Part shown: piece after piece, positions 25,450 to 37,494 of the stretch
How the letters are laid out: each line of letters begins with the position of its first letter
How positions within the stretch are numbered: position 1 is the stretch's first letter
NCBI GenBank assembly: GCA_022749755.1
Contig: CM040452.1
Location: 1,196,350-1,260,349 of the forward strand
Direction: 5' to 3'
DNA: 64,000 nt
Source of the DNA: Azadirachta indica
Taxonomy: Eukaryota > Streptophyta > Magnoliopsida > Sapindales > Meliaceae
The notes under the pieces: generated by a model
The model's input: only the letters and a program-made list of their open reading frames with translations
The model's database searches: none
What the model was told of the DNA's origin: nothing
Translations under genes and position numbers: made by a program

Positions 25450-28400
25450 ATAGGTCGTGACAGGCAATACAGTAATAAGTAAGATTATCACCTCACAAGG
25501 ATTGAGTTTTTGAATTAAAGTTAAATACTACGATTATGACAACCTAATTTTATCTAGACAAATTAATTTTAAGAAGCAATTTTAAGAATTAAAAAAAGAA
25601 AAGAGAGAATCAAATAACAAACGAAATAGAAAAAATGACAACACATGCTTTTAGCAAATGAAACCTATGTAATGAGAATTCTAGGGTTTTAACTTCACTC
25701 AACTCTCCCGATGTTTCTCTTATTTAATTATTGTTAATGATTTTCAATTCAATTACCTAATCACGGGTTTAAGATTAAACTCATTACTCTCTTTAGTGTT
25801 AAACGAGATCCTATGATTAATTAGACTAATATATCTAACTTAACTAATTACACATTTATTAAAGTTTACCCTATTTAATTACCAAGGAATTGATCATCTT
25901 ACATTCTCACAATAACTTAAGGATTAATATGATTATCTAAGTGTTGATCTCCTCCTGGACTCATAACAACCTAAATTGTATTTCCTAAAATTGATAATTA
26001 AATCAATCTTTTCTAAGCATCAAATTATTCATCAAGTATCAACTAATTTATCATACAACAAATTAGAAGCATTAAGCAAAAGGAAAAATACAATTGAATT
26101 GCAATGTAATTTTATTAACAAAAGCTAAATACTCGAAACACAATTTACATGAAGCTCTTAGATAATAAAATTAGCCTAACATAGGAAAATCCATAAAAAT
26201 TATCATCAAGAAATTCATAAATGCTAACATAGTCTAGAACTATATATTATAATTATAAATTTTAAGAGATAAAAAAGGAATGAAGGAAGAGAAAGAAAAT
26301 TAGAATTTAAGAGATGCTCCAAGACTCCAACTCTTCGAGAATTCCTTACGAAATCTTCAAGAAAGTGTAGCCTTCAATTGCTTCTCTCTAGAAAGTTCAG
26401 CTCTTCTTTCTCCTCTTTACCATTATGTGTGCTTTCCTCCTTTTTCATATTTGGAAATTGCTGCCTAAGTAGAAAAGTGTGAAACTCTCAAAATCAAGTA
26501 ATTACAGCCATTCCTCATTCATCCAAGAGTCAAAAATGGCCCTAAAACATTATTCAGGTCAAGGGGTGTCGTGACCGCATGATAAAGTGGTACGGGTGTT
26601 ATGATGCCTATACAACCCGCAAGTGTATGGGGTTGTAGAAGTAGTAAAGTGGAAAAGGGGTTGTCGTACTCATGAAAACTAAGTTTTTAAATTTTAAGAC
26701 TAAGTACCGCGATTATAGTAGGTTAATTTTATCTAAGCACATAGTAATAAAATAAGCAAGAAAATAGAAATTACACATATAAAGGCAACCAAATTAATTA
26801 ATACAACCAAGAAACCAAAAATTAAAGCTAATAGAGTGAGTGTGTGAAATTGATATGAAAATAGTCTTTGAATCTTGATTTCGCCTAACCTTCACCATGT
26901 TTCTCCCAATTTGCAATTTGTAATGATTTCATTTTTAATACATTAATCACAGGTTCTAATTAATCCTAGTTCTCTCTCCTAAGTGTTAAACTAGGTCCTA
27001 TATATGATTAGTTAAGCCGCTATCCCTATGCAACTTAATTAGTTACACATTCTTTCAACTTAACTTGTTATTAACTTTCAGAAATTAACTTACCTGTTGG
27101 TTATGTAACTTTTAGTGTTAATGTGATTATCTATTTAATAAGGTCCTCCTAAATGAAATACTACTAAGCAATCTAGGAGGAGGGGTGAATTAGGTTTGTA
27201 AGACTTTAACCACAACAAATTAAAATTCTAACATAACCATATTATCAAAAGTGTGCAAAATTAAAAGATAATGAGAGTAAGTAGATCAAGCATATCAAAA
27301 TTTATAGTGGTTCAGCACAACCTTACCTACATTGACTCCTTCAAACACTCCTTGAAGATTTCACTATTAATAAACCTTAGAACATCCAAGACTTCAAATA
27401 CATCAAGAAGATTTTTAGTACTCCTTCAAGCCTTATAAGTAATTTCAACCCAAATCACTCAACTCTCAACACAAGTAATTCCTCACCAAATCACTTAATT
27501 CATAATCCAAGTTAAAGACTCATTTTTTTCACTCAATTTCAAGTAGAACAAAGGTAGCAACAATGTTTATACCTTCAAAATGGTTTATAAATGAAAGAAC
27601 AAGGTGTGTAAAAGATGAATGTGTTAATTTGTAAGCTCAAGATATGATTTTGATGCTTAAATAACGTATATAAACTCTTAGAATCTTTGGCAAATGTTCA
27701 AAATCCCTTCCAATAAGTAAAATGTCACATATTTATAATTTAACTAAAAAAAGCTAGTCGTTATTAGCTATTAGGGACTAAGAAATTCAAATTTTCTAAA
27801 GGTCGGTCGATCCAGTTAGCCTTATCGATCAACCAAATGGCTCCAGTTGGTCAACCAATGATGCAACCGACTTAAAGAGGTATCCTACCTCTAGTTCGGT
27901 CACCCAAGTCAATGAAGTTGGTAAACTTGCTTGACCCCTACCTCCAATTCAGTCGACCAAGTTGGTGCACTTGGTTGGCCACAGACATAGTTCACAGATT
28001 TAAAATTTTGTATTTCAATTTATTTTCAAAGTTTTAAAATTTTGTGTTTTGGCTCATATTCCAAGTTTTAAAAAATTACATTTTGATCCAATTTTCAAAA
28101 CTTAAAACATTTATTTTTGAAAAATTTTGAGCTTAACATAATCATCACGCACACTTATAAATATAACTATACACAAATAATACAAAATAAAATATGAAGC
28201 TTGTGATTTCACTCTTCAATTTGCTCAAAGGGTTCCATCACACTTTTTTTTAATATCATCATTTTGAATGTTTTTTAAATCTTTACAATTGATTTTCAAA
28301 TTCTTCATACTAAAAATATAAAAATAAATACTATAAGAAGAATATGATTAGTTAAGAATATTAATATTTTTTATCATCAAAATAATGGGTTATGAACCTT

Positions 28401-29575
28401 AAGGTTAACACCAAACTCTTTGTACGCTAAATTGTGTTTTTCAAATTCTAGGAACAAATTAAACTATCCTAATACCCATTCATTCATACTTAATCAGACA
28501 ATTCCTCAATCAAAAAATTATCAACATTAAGTGCAAGAAAAACACAAGTGATTAAAAATTCATAACATTAAAAAATTTCACAATTAATCAAAGCATGGTT
28601 AGGCTACATCAAAATCCTAGAACATAACAATTTAGCCCAACATATTAACTATCAACGTCAAGTTCATCATGTAATCCACAGTCCTTAAATTCAAAAAATA
28701 AAAATTCAAAATAAAATACAAGAAAAAAATAAGAAAGTTTAAGAAACTAGACTAGAGATGAAGGCTTCAATAATTCTTCTTAAAGTCTTCTCCCAAAGCC
28801 TTCAAATTGGTTCAATTACCCTTTCTCTCTCTAGAATCCTTCTCTTTGTTCTAACCTCTCTCTCTCTCTAAAACTGAACTTTTCTTTCTTGGTTATGGTA
28901 CTAATGATTAGAAAGAATAAAACCTAAGACAACTAAATCCACCCATCCAAATAAGACCCAAGGGTTTAGATTGAACAAAAATTGCATAAAAATTGTCGTG
29001 AATGGTTCGCGAGCATAATTAGAGGCGCATGCGCAAGGAAGCCAATATGTATGGCACTTCCCAACTTTAAATTCTTTGTAATTGAGTTATCGATTTCTTT
29101 GCGTTTTAGTCCTAATTTTGATGACTCGCTTTTAGTTTTCTTCTTCATGCCGCTTAATGCCTTAGACTAGGATGTACTATCTTTTTGTATAAAAACATAA
29201 AATTTCATCAAAATAACCTAAAGCTTGAGAATTAAAGCACATATTTAAGTCTAAAAGCATAAGATAAGTGAGTTAAAAACTCACTTATTCGTGGGCTTAC
29301 TATGCTTGCTATGTAGGTAGCACGGCACACCATGCTTTTTGCCTCAGGGTAGCTTTTGCTTTATAAACATGCAGTTGCAAGCTGGAATGGCATTGCGGTG
29401 CTACATTTATTACTCATGGGATACTGGTGGCCTTGATTGGCATAGCTGCACTATAGAGTAGCATGAACAAGCCATGTTTGCGACCCATGACATGTTTTCT
29501 ACTCTTTTAACTCAATTTACAGTAAATTCTCCTTAATTTCACTTTTCTTGCTTTCTTCCACACAAACACAATTTA
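25450..29575. mobile_element. Nested block of decayed repeats inside copia RNase H
   Basis: The copia RNase H frame breaks off near 25445 and resumes near 29580 (EVQFVAYFEA), so about 4.1 kb was inserted between. The block carries two related ~500-600 bp stretches (25490-26080 and 26690-27160, both with ctaatttta(a)tctag and gtgttaaac(g/t)agatcct words), a segment starting aggaggaggggtgaatta near 27178, and a tract rich in ggtcgaccaa-like words at 27785-27980. These resemble flanks of common plant LTR elements, but no enzyme domain survives. Class unassigned; boundaries are accurate only to about 20 bp. Confidence 0.6.
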
Positions 29576-30273
29576 AGGTGTAAGGAAGTTCAGTTTGTGG
29601 CTTATTTTGAAGCCATAATTCAAGAGAATTGACTACAAAACTTTAATTAAAGACTTGACAGGAAACTAAAAATTTATTATAATAATTCCGCAACAGTCTT
29701 CTTCTTAAAAAATGATAAGTATTCTAAGGAAGCTAAATATATGAAATTGAAATGTCTTGTTGTTAAAGAACTTTATAAACAAAAGGCGTCAATTAAGCAT
29801 ATTAGCTCCAATATCATGATTGTGGATCCGTTAACAAAGAGATTGCCTCCAAAGATATTTATTGGACGTGTCAAAAAGATGGGCATTGTTGAAAAGTTTT
29901 AGTGATCTTTTATGTTATGTATTTAACATTTCGATATCATTTATGTATCATTTCTGATATTTATGGATATCCTATTTTACATAAATTTTTTATATAAATT
30001 TTTTACAAGATTTAGTTTCTAATCAAGATATTAAAGTGGACCATCATTGAGTTTATATTCACAGGTCATATTAAGTAGAAAGCTACTATTATAGTACGTG
30101 GAAGGATGTCAGTTTTTAATAATGTGGAACTGCCATGATTCATATTGGTCTATATTTAAATGATAATATTATAGTACGACTAATATATGTAAGATTTTAT
30201 TTGATGGTAATGCACATTATATTTGTTGTTGAACTAAGAATAATAATTTTACCACATGGGTCAAGTGGGAGAC

Positions 30274-30717
30274 TTTAAGATATTATAAGTGGTAGTCCAT
30301 ATAATTGAATTAATTATTATTCAAGTTAGTTAATTATAGTTTTTCAATTTAAGCACACATTGATTGAATGTGTGGTTAAGGGATAGTTAACTACGTTTTC
30401 TTAAAGATGTTGTAATGAAAAACAAATATTCAAAACATGTTTTCATGGCAAACTACTTAGAAGATGTTGTAATGAAAAGTAACCACTCGAGAAATTTGTT
30501 CTCTCCTTACCTATAAATAAAGCACAGAATTTTTATTTTCCATCAATGTACAATTAAAATATTTTGTGAAACTAAAAAGAGAATAAAGGAGATAAATCAA
30601 TTTCGTCTTCACTAGGTTAAAATCTATTATGTTCAAGGTATGCATTAATAATTTTCAATTCCTCTGAATTCATTTGTAAGTCATGAAGTTCTAGATTTCA
30701 AAGATTTAATTGTTACA
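30274..30717 (+). repeat. 3' LTR of the copia element
   Basis: It follows the polypurine tract aagtgggaga. It starts ttaagatatt, a degraded TG start typical of this copia group, and ends ttgttaca. A promoter-like tataaataaag lies near 30511. No matching 5' LTR is present in the window. Confidence 0.6.
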
Positions 30718-32030
30718 GAATTTCTTTTTTTTCACACGTGAATGTTAGACAACCTTGTAGGGGGAGCTACAAAGAGTAGTCAATGTGTGATGGCTCCTAT
30801 AGGGATTGTGATTGGAACCAGAAATGTAATTAAATATTGCCAACGTCAATATTAATAAAAACCTTTAATACAAAATTTTAACCACGATAAAGAGAAAAAT
30901 ATATATCTCTTTTTATTATAGCGATTGCGACTTACCTTTATCAATCTTTGTTCTTTTACATTGTTAGTATATCTATCTCACTCCTATACATACATCAAAG
31001 ACTCATAGTTTAAGTATCTTGTTGTATTAAATATCACACAATAGCAGTAACAAAAGCAGTATCAGATCTCTTCAGTTAGTTAGTCATCTCCTAAAGTTGA
31101 AATATTATGACTTTCAACCCATTAGGTAAGATCTAAGGAATGTGGTAGATCTTTCTACGACTCAAATTAGGGTTTGAAAGGTCAATTTAAATTCAAAGGC
31201 CCAACTATATTAAACTCATCAAACATACCACAAGACTTATTCAAGCATGACACCAATTAGAATTGACGTGTATTGAGTAGATTTTTCTTGTGACAAGTGT
31301 ACCAGGAAAAAATATATTGAATGATTTTTGGTAGCGAAAGTGTTTCATAAAATCTAAAAGCTCACCCAAAATCATAAAAAGGTCACTGATAAAAATGAGA
31401 AATTTTAAATATTGTATTATATTTTTTTAGCTAATTCAAGTTTTTTTCTTTTGTCTGCCTTCAATTTTCTATTCTCCTTCTGTTTTTTTTCTTGATTGTA
31501 ACTTGTATTTTTTTCTTTTTAATTTAATCAAAGGATTAAGACTCTCATTAAACCATATTTTAACTGTAAAAAGATTGATTGCATGTGACAAGTTTAATAT
31601 TCATAATTAAAAGTCAATAATGTACATTGCAATCAACAAATAAATAAAGACGACAATGGAGAAATACGCATGTTACTTTATTGTTTATAAATAAATTGAT
31701 TACGTGTGACAAGATGATTGTTCATGGATTCTTCATTGAATTTTTATACGGAAGCAAATCCAGCATAACTTTGACATTAAAGCTTATAACAAAGATATAG
31801 AGAATAACTTTGACATCGATTCTGCATTGTTATTTAATTTGGAGATATTTTATATCCAGCAAGCATATAGAATAATGCCTCATAACTTTGACATTAAAGC
31901 TTATACCAGAGATGTATAGCATTTATTGTATTCCACATTTTTTGAAAATAGTTATAAGATTTAATTAATTCATTTGTAATTGACGAGCCCCCAACATTTT
32001 TTCACTAATCTACAGTTCTCTCTCTCTCTC
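30718..32030. other. Upstream region of CYP71D-B, duplicated from or with that of CYP71D-A
   Basis: Positions 30920-31640 match 17000-17700. No gene is seen. Near the P450 the region holds the promoter block at 31869-31927 and an extra partial copy at 31764-31815. Confidence 0.7.
31869..31927 (+). promoter_or_regulatory. Conserved CYP71D promoter block with W-box core, copy B
   Basis: The block reads agaataatgcctcataact, then ttgacattaaagcttatacc, then gatgtatagcattta. A second, partial copy (actttgacattaaagcttataac...aaagatatagag) lies about 110 bp further upstream, and another actttgac lies at about 31808, so this promoter has three TTGAC cores. Confidence 0.45.
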
Positions 32031-34805
32031 ATGGAGTTGGTATTGTCCTCCTTCCCAATGCTTGTTATCTTTCTTCTTTTCGTTTTGATGGTCCTGAAAA
32101 GAGGGAAGAGATTCAAGGGCAGTGAGAGATCTCTAAATCTTCCCCCGGGGCCAAGGAAATTACCTATTATTGGAAACTTGCATCAGCTAGTTGGCTCACT
32201 CCCTCATCGTCAACTGAGAAACTTGGCAGACAAGTATGGACCCCTGATGTACTTACAAATCGGAGAACTTCCCACTATTGTTGTCTCATCACCAGAATTC
32301 GCCAAAGAAGTGATGACTACTCATGATATTATCTTTGCATCAAGGGTTCAAACGCTAGCAGCGAAAGTCATAACATATAATTCTAGTGGTATGGCCTTCG
32401 CTCCGTACGGCGACCAATGGAGACAACTACGAAAACTGTGTGTAATGGAGGTTTTAAGCGCGAAAAAAGTGCAGTCTTTTCGATCAATAAGAGAACAAGA
32501 GGTGTCTAATCTGATTACTTGGGTTGCTTCAAAATCAGGATCAGTGATTAACCTTACTGATAAATTGTACTCGTTAATGTGTGATATCACTTCAAAAGCA
32601 GCCTTTGGCAACAAATGCGAAGACCGAGAAGTATTCATATCAATAATGAAGGAAGTCATCAAAGTAATTGCAGGTGCTAACGTTGCAGACCTCTTTCCTT
32701 CGATCAAATTTCTTGATTCCATTACTGGAATCAAGTCTCGACTACAGAAAATGCATCAAGAAGCTGATAAAATATTTTCAAAAATTATTGCTGAACATAA
32801 GAAACGGAAGAAAACACTACGGACTGGTAAAAATGAGGATCTAGTAGATGTTCTCTTGAATATTCAAGGGGATGGTAATCTTGAATGTCCCATCACTACG
32901 GACAACATCAAGGCGTTAATCTTTGTAAGTATTTCTTTTTCTTCTACTGGTATTTTCCTTACAAGTTCAACGCTATTAGAGAAAATCGATTTTAATTAAT
33001 TTGCGTCATCAATTGGGTGTTTGTTCGTCTCTCCTTTTTTTTTTTTTAATTTTTAATTTTTATTCTTTTCTTTGAAAATGTTATAATGATTTATAGACTG
33101 TATTATTTTGGATGTGGTAATAAAATAAAATAAGTGTCGAAAAATAATTTGAGAAAGCAAGTAAAACAAAATTAAGTATTGTTTGTTTCCTCAACAAACT
33201 TAGGAGTTATTATTAGCTTTCCTAAGCCTTTGTGCATAATCAGTTTTGAAATTCTTACAACTGAAGATGTAAAGCTGTGATATAGAGTTTCAAATTTTGA
33301 TTATCATGTAGGAAACTGTTAAAAGATTACGAGTTAACCTGATATCTTACTATAATTACTGCATAACTCTAAGAATTAAAGTTCAATTAGAACTTAAGGA
33401 TGTTGTTTTCTATTTCCAAATTTGAAATGTAAATAAACCTAAATACATAGATATAAATGATATATTTATTTCTTTTTTAATTTGAAACCTAAATAAACAA
33501 TGAAGTATATTAAAAGTAAAATTATTTTAACTCATATACATAAACAAAAACTATATAGTAATATAAATATTATTATAGTTTATAATATTATATGAAAAGT
33601 AATTAAATATATTTATATATTTTAATATGTAAGGAGATATTAACAAATATAACTTATAATAAAAGTAACACAGATTTATCATAAAAATTTAACATGTCCA
33701 TTGACAATCTTGATGAATGAATGTGGAGGAAAGCGAACGTAAGCCCAAAACAATAACCCATATGCTTGTGTGTAACATTGTAAATATATTAATAGATAAG
33801 GATATTTACAACATAATATTTAATAAAAATTATTTAGAATTTTTGGATTTGGAAAAATGTAAAAAAAGAAATTTACCTTTTTCTATAAAGCAAAAAGTTA
33901 CAAGCTGAATTCAAAATTCAAGAATTTTGGATTTGTGATTTTAGAATACAAGTAGAATTGAACTTTTGTTTTTCTTATAATCATACTAAATTCTAAATAT
34001 TTTAAAAATTACATCAATAATTCAACAAAAAGCTTGAGTTACATATGTAAACCTACTCTATGATGTATGAATCATAAATTTTGGATTCAATAATTAGATC
34101 TTGTTCTTAATAGAATCGTGTCAAAAACTTCTTAAAAGTTTATATAAATGGTTTAACTTAAAAATATAAATATTTATTCAGGAAATTTTTGGTGCCGGTA
34201 GCGAGACATCTGCTGCGACTCTAGATTGGGCACTATCCGAAATGATGAAAAATCCAACAGTGATGAAAAAAGCACAAACTGAGGTAAGAGAAGTCTTTAA
34301 TAGGAAGGGAAAGATCGACGAAATGGGCATTGATGAAATGCAATACTTGAAGCTAGTTATCAAAGAGACTCTACGATTACACAGTCCTTTAGCTTTGTTA
34401 TTTCCAAGAGAATGTAGAGAAAGATGTAAGACTAATGGATTCGACATTCCTGCCAAAGCCAAAGTCATTATTAATGCATGGGCGATGGCAAGGGATCCAA
34501 AATATTGGAGTGAACCTGAGAGTTTTATTCCAGAGAGATTCCTTGATTGCTCCATAGATTTTAAGGGTCTTAATTTTGAATATCTCCCATTTGGTGCTGG
34601 TAGGAGGATATGCCCTGGAATGACATTTGCCAACGCCAGTATAGAGCTTCCACTCGCAATGTTATTGTACCATTTTGACTGGAAACTCCCCAGTGGAATG
34701 AGACACGAAGACTTTGACATGACCGAGATCTTTGGTTTGACTGTCAAAAGAAGAAATGATCTCTGCATCATTCCCATTCCTTATCATCCTTCACCTGTTG
34801 CATAA
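32031..34805 (+). CDS. CYP71D-type cytochrome P450, copy B, intact, two exons
   Basis: Monooxygenase of 505 residues. Exons are 32031-32924 and 34182-34805, joined in phase 0 with a 1257-bp intron. The ATG at 32031 matches the MELVL start of the other copies; the in-frame ATG at 31980 would extend the protein by 17 residues ahead of the membrane anchor. Features: hydrophobic anchor, hinge [22 protein letters not shown] in the C-helix, AGSET in the I-helix, ETLR, FIPERF and heme loop [10 protein letters not shown]. No in-frame stop or indel is seen. It differs from copy A in the substrate-recognition part of exon 1 ([18 protein letters not shown] and following), so the two may not accept the same substrate. 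A terpene synthase relic follows about 1.9 kb downstream, mirroring module 1. Confidence 0.95.
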
Positions 34806-36411
34806 TCCTTACAGGAAAAACGTTACCAGTTATGTTTGATCACATAACAGTGAGTAGTGTCTTTTTAATAAATTTTTTAGGATTGTAGCGTACTCCTTTC
34901 TTTTCTTAATATAATGACTCCTCAAGATTTTATTTAAGAGATTGCTTTATTTAAAGAAAATAAAAATAAAATAAATGTATATTAAATATTTAGATCATGT
35001 ATTTGAATTTTTCAATGTTTTATGATCTATAAGTCTCATTATAGCAGAAAAATTATATTTTACTACTGGAAATATGACCATCATGGTCTTGATACTTTTG
35101 AGAGAGTGTCAAGGTAAATAAACAAAAAAACATTTTTTTTTTTAACTACAAAGTATATATATCAATATTTGCTTGCGATAGACATGAGTATTAATACCCA
35201 TTGATACTTAAGTATCATAAAACAATACAGTGCTAGTCTTTTTTTCTAATTAAATAGTGATATTACAACATCTTCAAGTTGTTTTAATATTTTTTTTTTT
35301 TCATTTTTTAGGAGTGAAAAGATGTCGTGTTGTGTGTGAAATTTTACCTCCAACTTTTCCTACAGCTAGCAAAATCCGGCCAGTAAGTCTATTCTCTCAC
35401 TCGCTATAGTTTGACAAAACCACATATATATTGTCGTTGAACCCTAAACCCACAAATTAATCCAAATAGAAAATCGTCTGACTCTCCATTCTATCGCCAA
35501 CTCTTCATTTACTCAACACACCAACTCTTCATCTACTCAACACAAGAACTAATTGCCGACATCATGTATTCTATCTCCTTTGATCGGTTGCTCTACGATT
35601 TATAAAGTCTAATAAAAAAACAAAGAAATAAGAAGTCACCTACGGCCGTCTGTTCATTTTCATGCTTTGTAGTTACCTCAACTGGCTTTTATATGTCAGC
35701 AACTCACTTTGGTAGACTCAAAGCGAGATTATGAAGTTTGCAATTGAAATAAATCAAAGGCCCATGTTATTTAACATAATAGTTAAAGTAGTTTTATTTT
35801 ACATCAAATTCTATACAATTTTATACCAAAAGATCTAAAACACACTAAATATCTGAAAATTTTTTTATCTATGAGCAAAGAAAATTTTGACCCAGTACAG
35901 TAACCGAAAGAAAGTTTACTCCTACTTTTCTTTTTTTTTTTCACTTTTTCTAAAACATAAGTTAGAATAATTTATTGATCATAAAAATTAAACCTCTAAA
36001 TTAAAAGATTATTCACTTTTCTGAAGTAATTTTTGATCTCATGCTTTACAGAATTTTAAAAAGCAAGTTTACAGCTTGCAAATAACCTTATAAATCTGCC
36101 GTAAAAGCAAATATATATTTTGTGTTCCAATTTTTAACAAAATTCATAAGAAACCAAGAACAAGGACATATAAATATTTTGAGTTCCAATCTATTGCATT
36201 ATTTATCCCTATTTTATTCAATGTACATGAAGCTAATTATGACCGCATGCAAGAAATAATAAATTAATAATGTAAGTACATATAAATATTATGGATGTTA
36301 ATTGATTCAACTAGTACAATTTCTAGGAAATTTCTAGGAGTAGTGCAAGAGGTTTGGCATCCAAACCTGGCACATACAGGTATTAGTATTTTATTTTGTA
36401 ATATTTATAGA
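34806..36411. other. Spacer downstream of CYP71D-B
   Basis: AT-rich with short pyrimidine runs. No open reading frame of coding character and no recognised repeat was found. Confidence 0.5.
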
Positions 36412-37245
36412 AAAGCACACCACTAAAAGAATTTTAAAAAAAGTATGTCTAATTCAATTTTTTTTAAATAAGCAATCTCTAAGAGCCAAGCTTAGAGAGA
36501 CTTATTAAATTAAAAAGAGAAGAGAATAATAGCCTCCAACAAACAAAATCATAAAGAGATGCAATTAATGCATAAATACCAACAACAATAAATAGCACCA
36601 AACATAACTCCAAGACGAGCCTTAAAAGCAACCAAACGATAATAATGAGCAAATCAAACTAAAAGCCAACAGCGATAAACATAATTTCAGCAACAGCATG
36701 CAGCAAATCACATGCTATAGCAGCCATCGAGTAGTCAAATCTTAAAGAGGTATTGGATCAATGAACAGTTTTTTGACATAATCTTTCACATACTCTGATT
36801 TGTTATACTATATACCTCTTTGTAAAGGACTTCTGCTATACGTGCGACGTTAATTAACAACTATATTAATTAGTTGCAATGGGACAATTGTTGGCCTCAT
36901 ACATTCTTCATTTATATCTTTCCATGCATCTGCAATCATTGTCTTAAACTTTTCAGCTGTTTACATTCTTGACGTTCCATTTTCCTACATGTGAAATTCC
37001 ACGACAAAGGCAACATGTCCCCTCTTTTTTGCTCATTCTGTAAATTAAATATTAGGCTAATTTGTGCAAGATTCCATTTGCTATTTTTTTTATTTTATGA
37101 AAATAAAGACGATACTTTTTTTTTAGTTGGTAGTATTTTTAGCAAATGATCATAAAATAAAGCAAACGGAGATTCTGCACTTTTTAATAACAAAGAATAA
37201 AATCTCCCCAAGAAAATAACCTCATTGCTTTAGTCTTTTATTCAG
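36412..37245. repeat. Duplicated terpene synthase 3' segment (matches 2423-3205)
   Basis: Collinear with the 3' flank, exon 7 and the start of intron 6 of the intact synthase. Shared markers are aagcacaccat/ctaaa at the left and aaaatctcccc near 37200 at the right. Similarity ends shortly before the LINE. Confidence 0.85.
36742..37037 (-). pseudogene. Relic of terpene synthase exon 7
   Basis: This aligns along its whole length with exon 7 of the intact synthase (2756-3046), from the splice acceptor (gaatgagca on minus) to the TAA stop. Small deletions shift the frame (for example around 36805-36870) and the codon for the EYVKD region is changed. Exons 1-6 are absent; a LINE lies just beyond at 37495. 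It shows that module 4 once had a convergent synthase like module 1. Confidence 0.88.
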
Positions 37246-37494
37246 AAGCAAGAGATCACGGGGTTTGTTTCTTTCTGAAAGCCAATTCTTGAAAAAAAAA
37301 AAAAAAGGCATTTACTAGATGTGTTTTACAATTCTCATTTTTTACATATATTTTTAGAAATGTTACCCAACACATTTTCAGTTGTAGAAAATATTAAATC
37401 AAAAGCATCCTTTTTACTTTTGTCACAATAGAAAATAAATCTTAATACGTATTATAAAATTAAATAATATTAATTTATTCAATAAGGCATTAAA

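Larger units (their letters stand above)
21440..30717 (+). mobile_element. Degenerate Ty1/copia retrotransposon, 5'-truncated, with two nested insertions
   Basis: Broken reading frames give, in order: a pre-integrase zinc segment (LWHKHLGHTSKKSLERLV near 21738) and integrase start to about 22050; integrase remainder 23340-23650; linker; reverse transcriptase about 24340-24900 (LRIIITLAAHYDLKLHQ; catalytic YVDD is YVND); connection and RNase H about 25020-25440; and the RNase H end 29575-29905. A purine tract (aagtgggaga) precedes a 3' LTR at 30274-30717. Gag, protease start and 5' LTR are missing; the sequence begins right after the P450 3' flank. Many stops and frameshifts; inactive. Interruptions: 22061-23322 and about 25450-29575. 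Confidence 0.9.

Noticed and set aside
28856..28873. CT microsatellite as a possible promoter motif (GAGA-type)
   Set aside because: It lies within the decayed repeat block, with no gene downstream.
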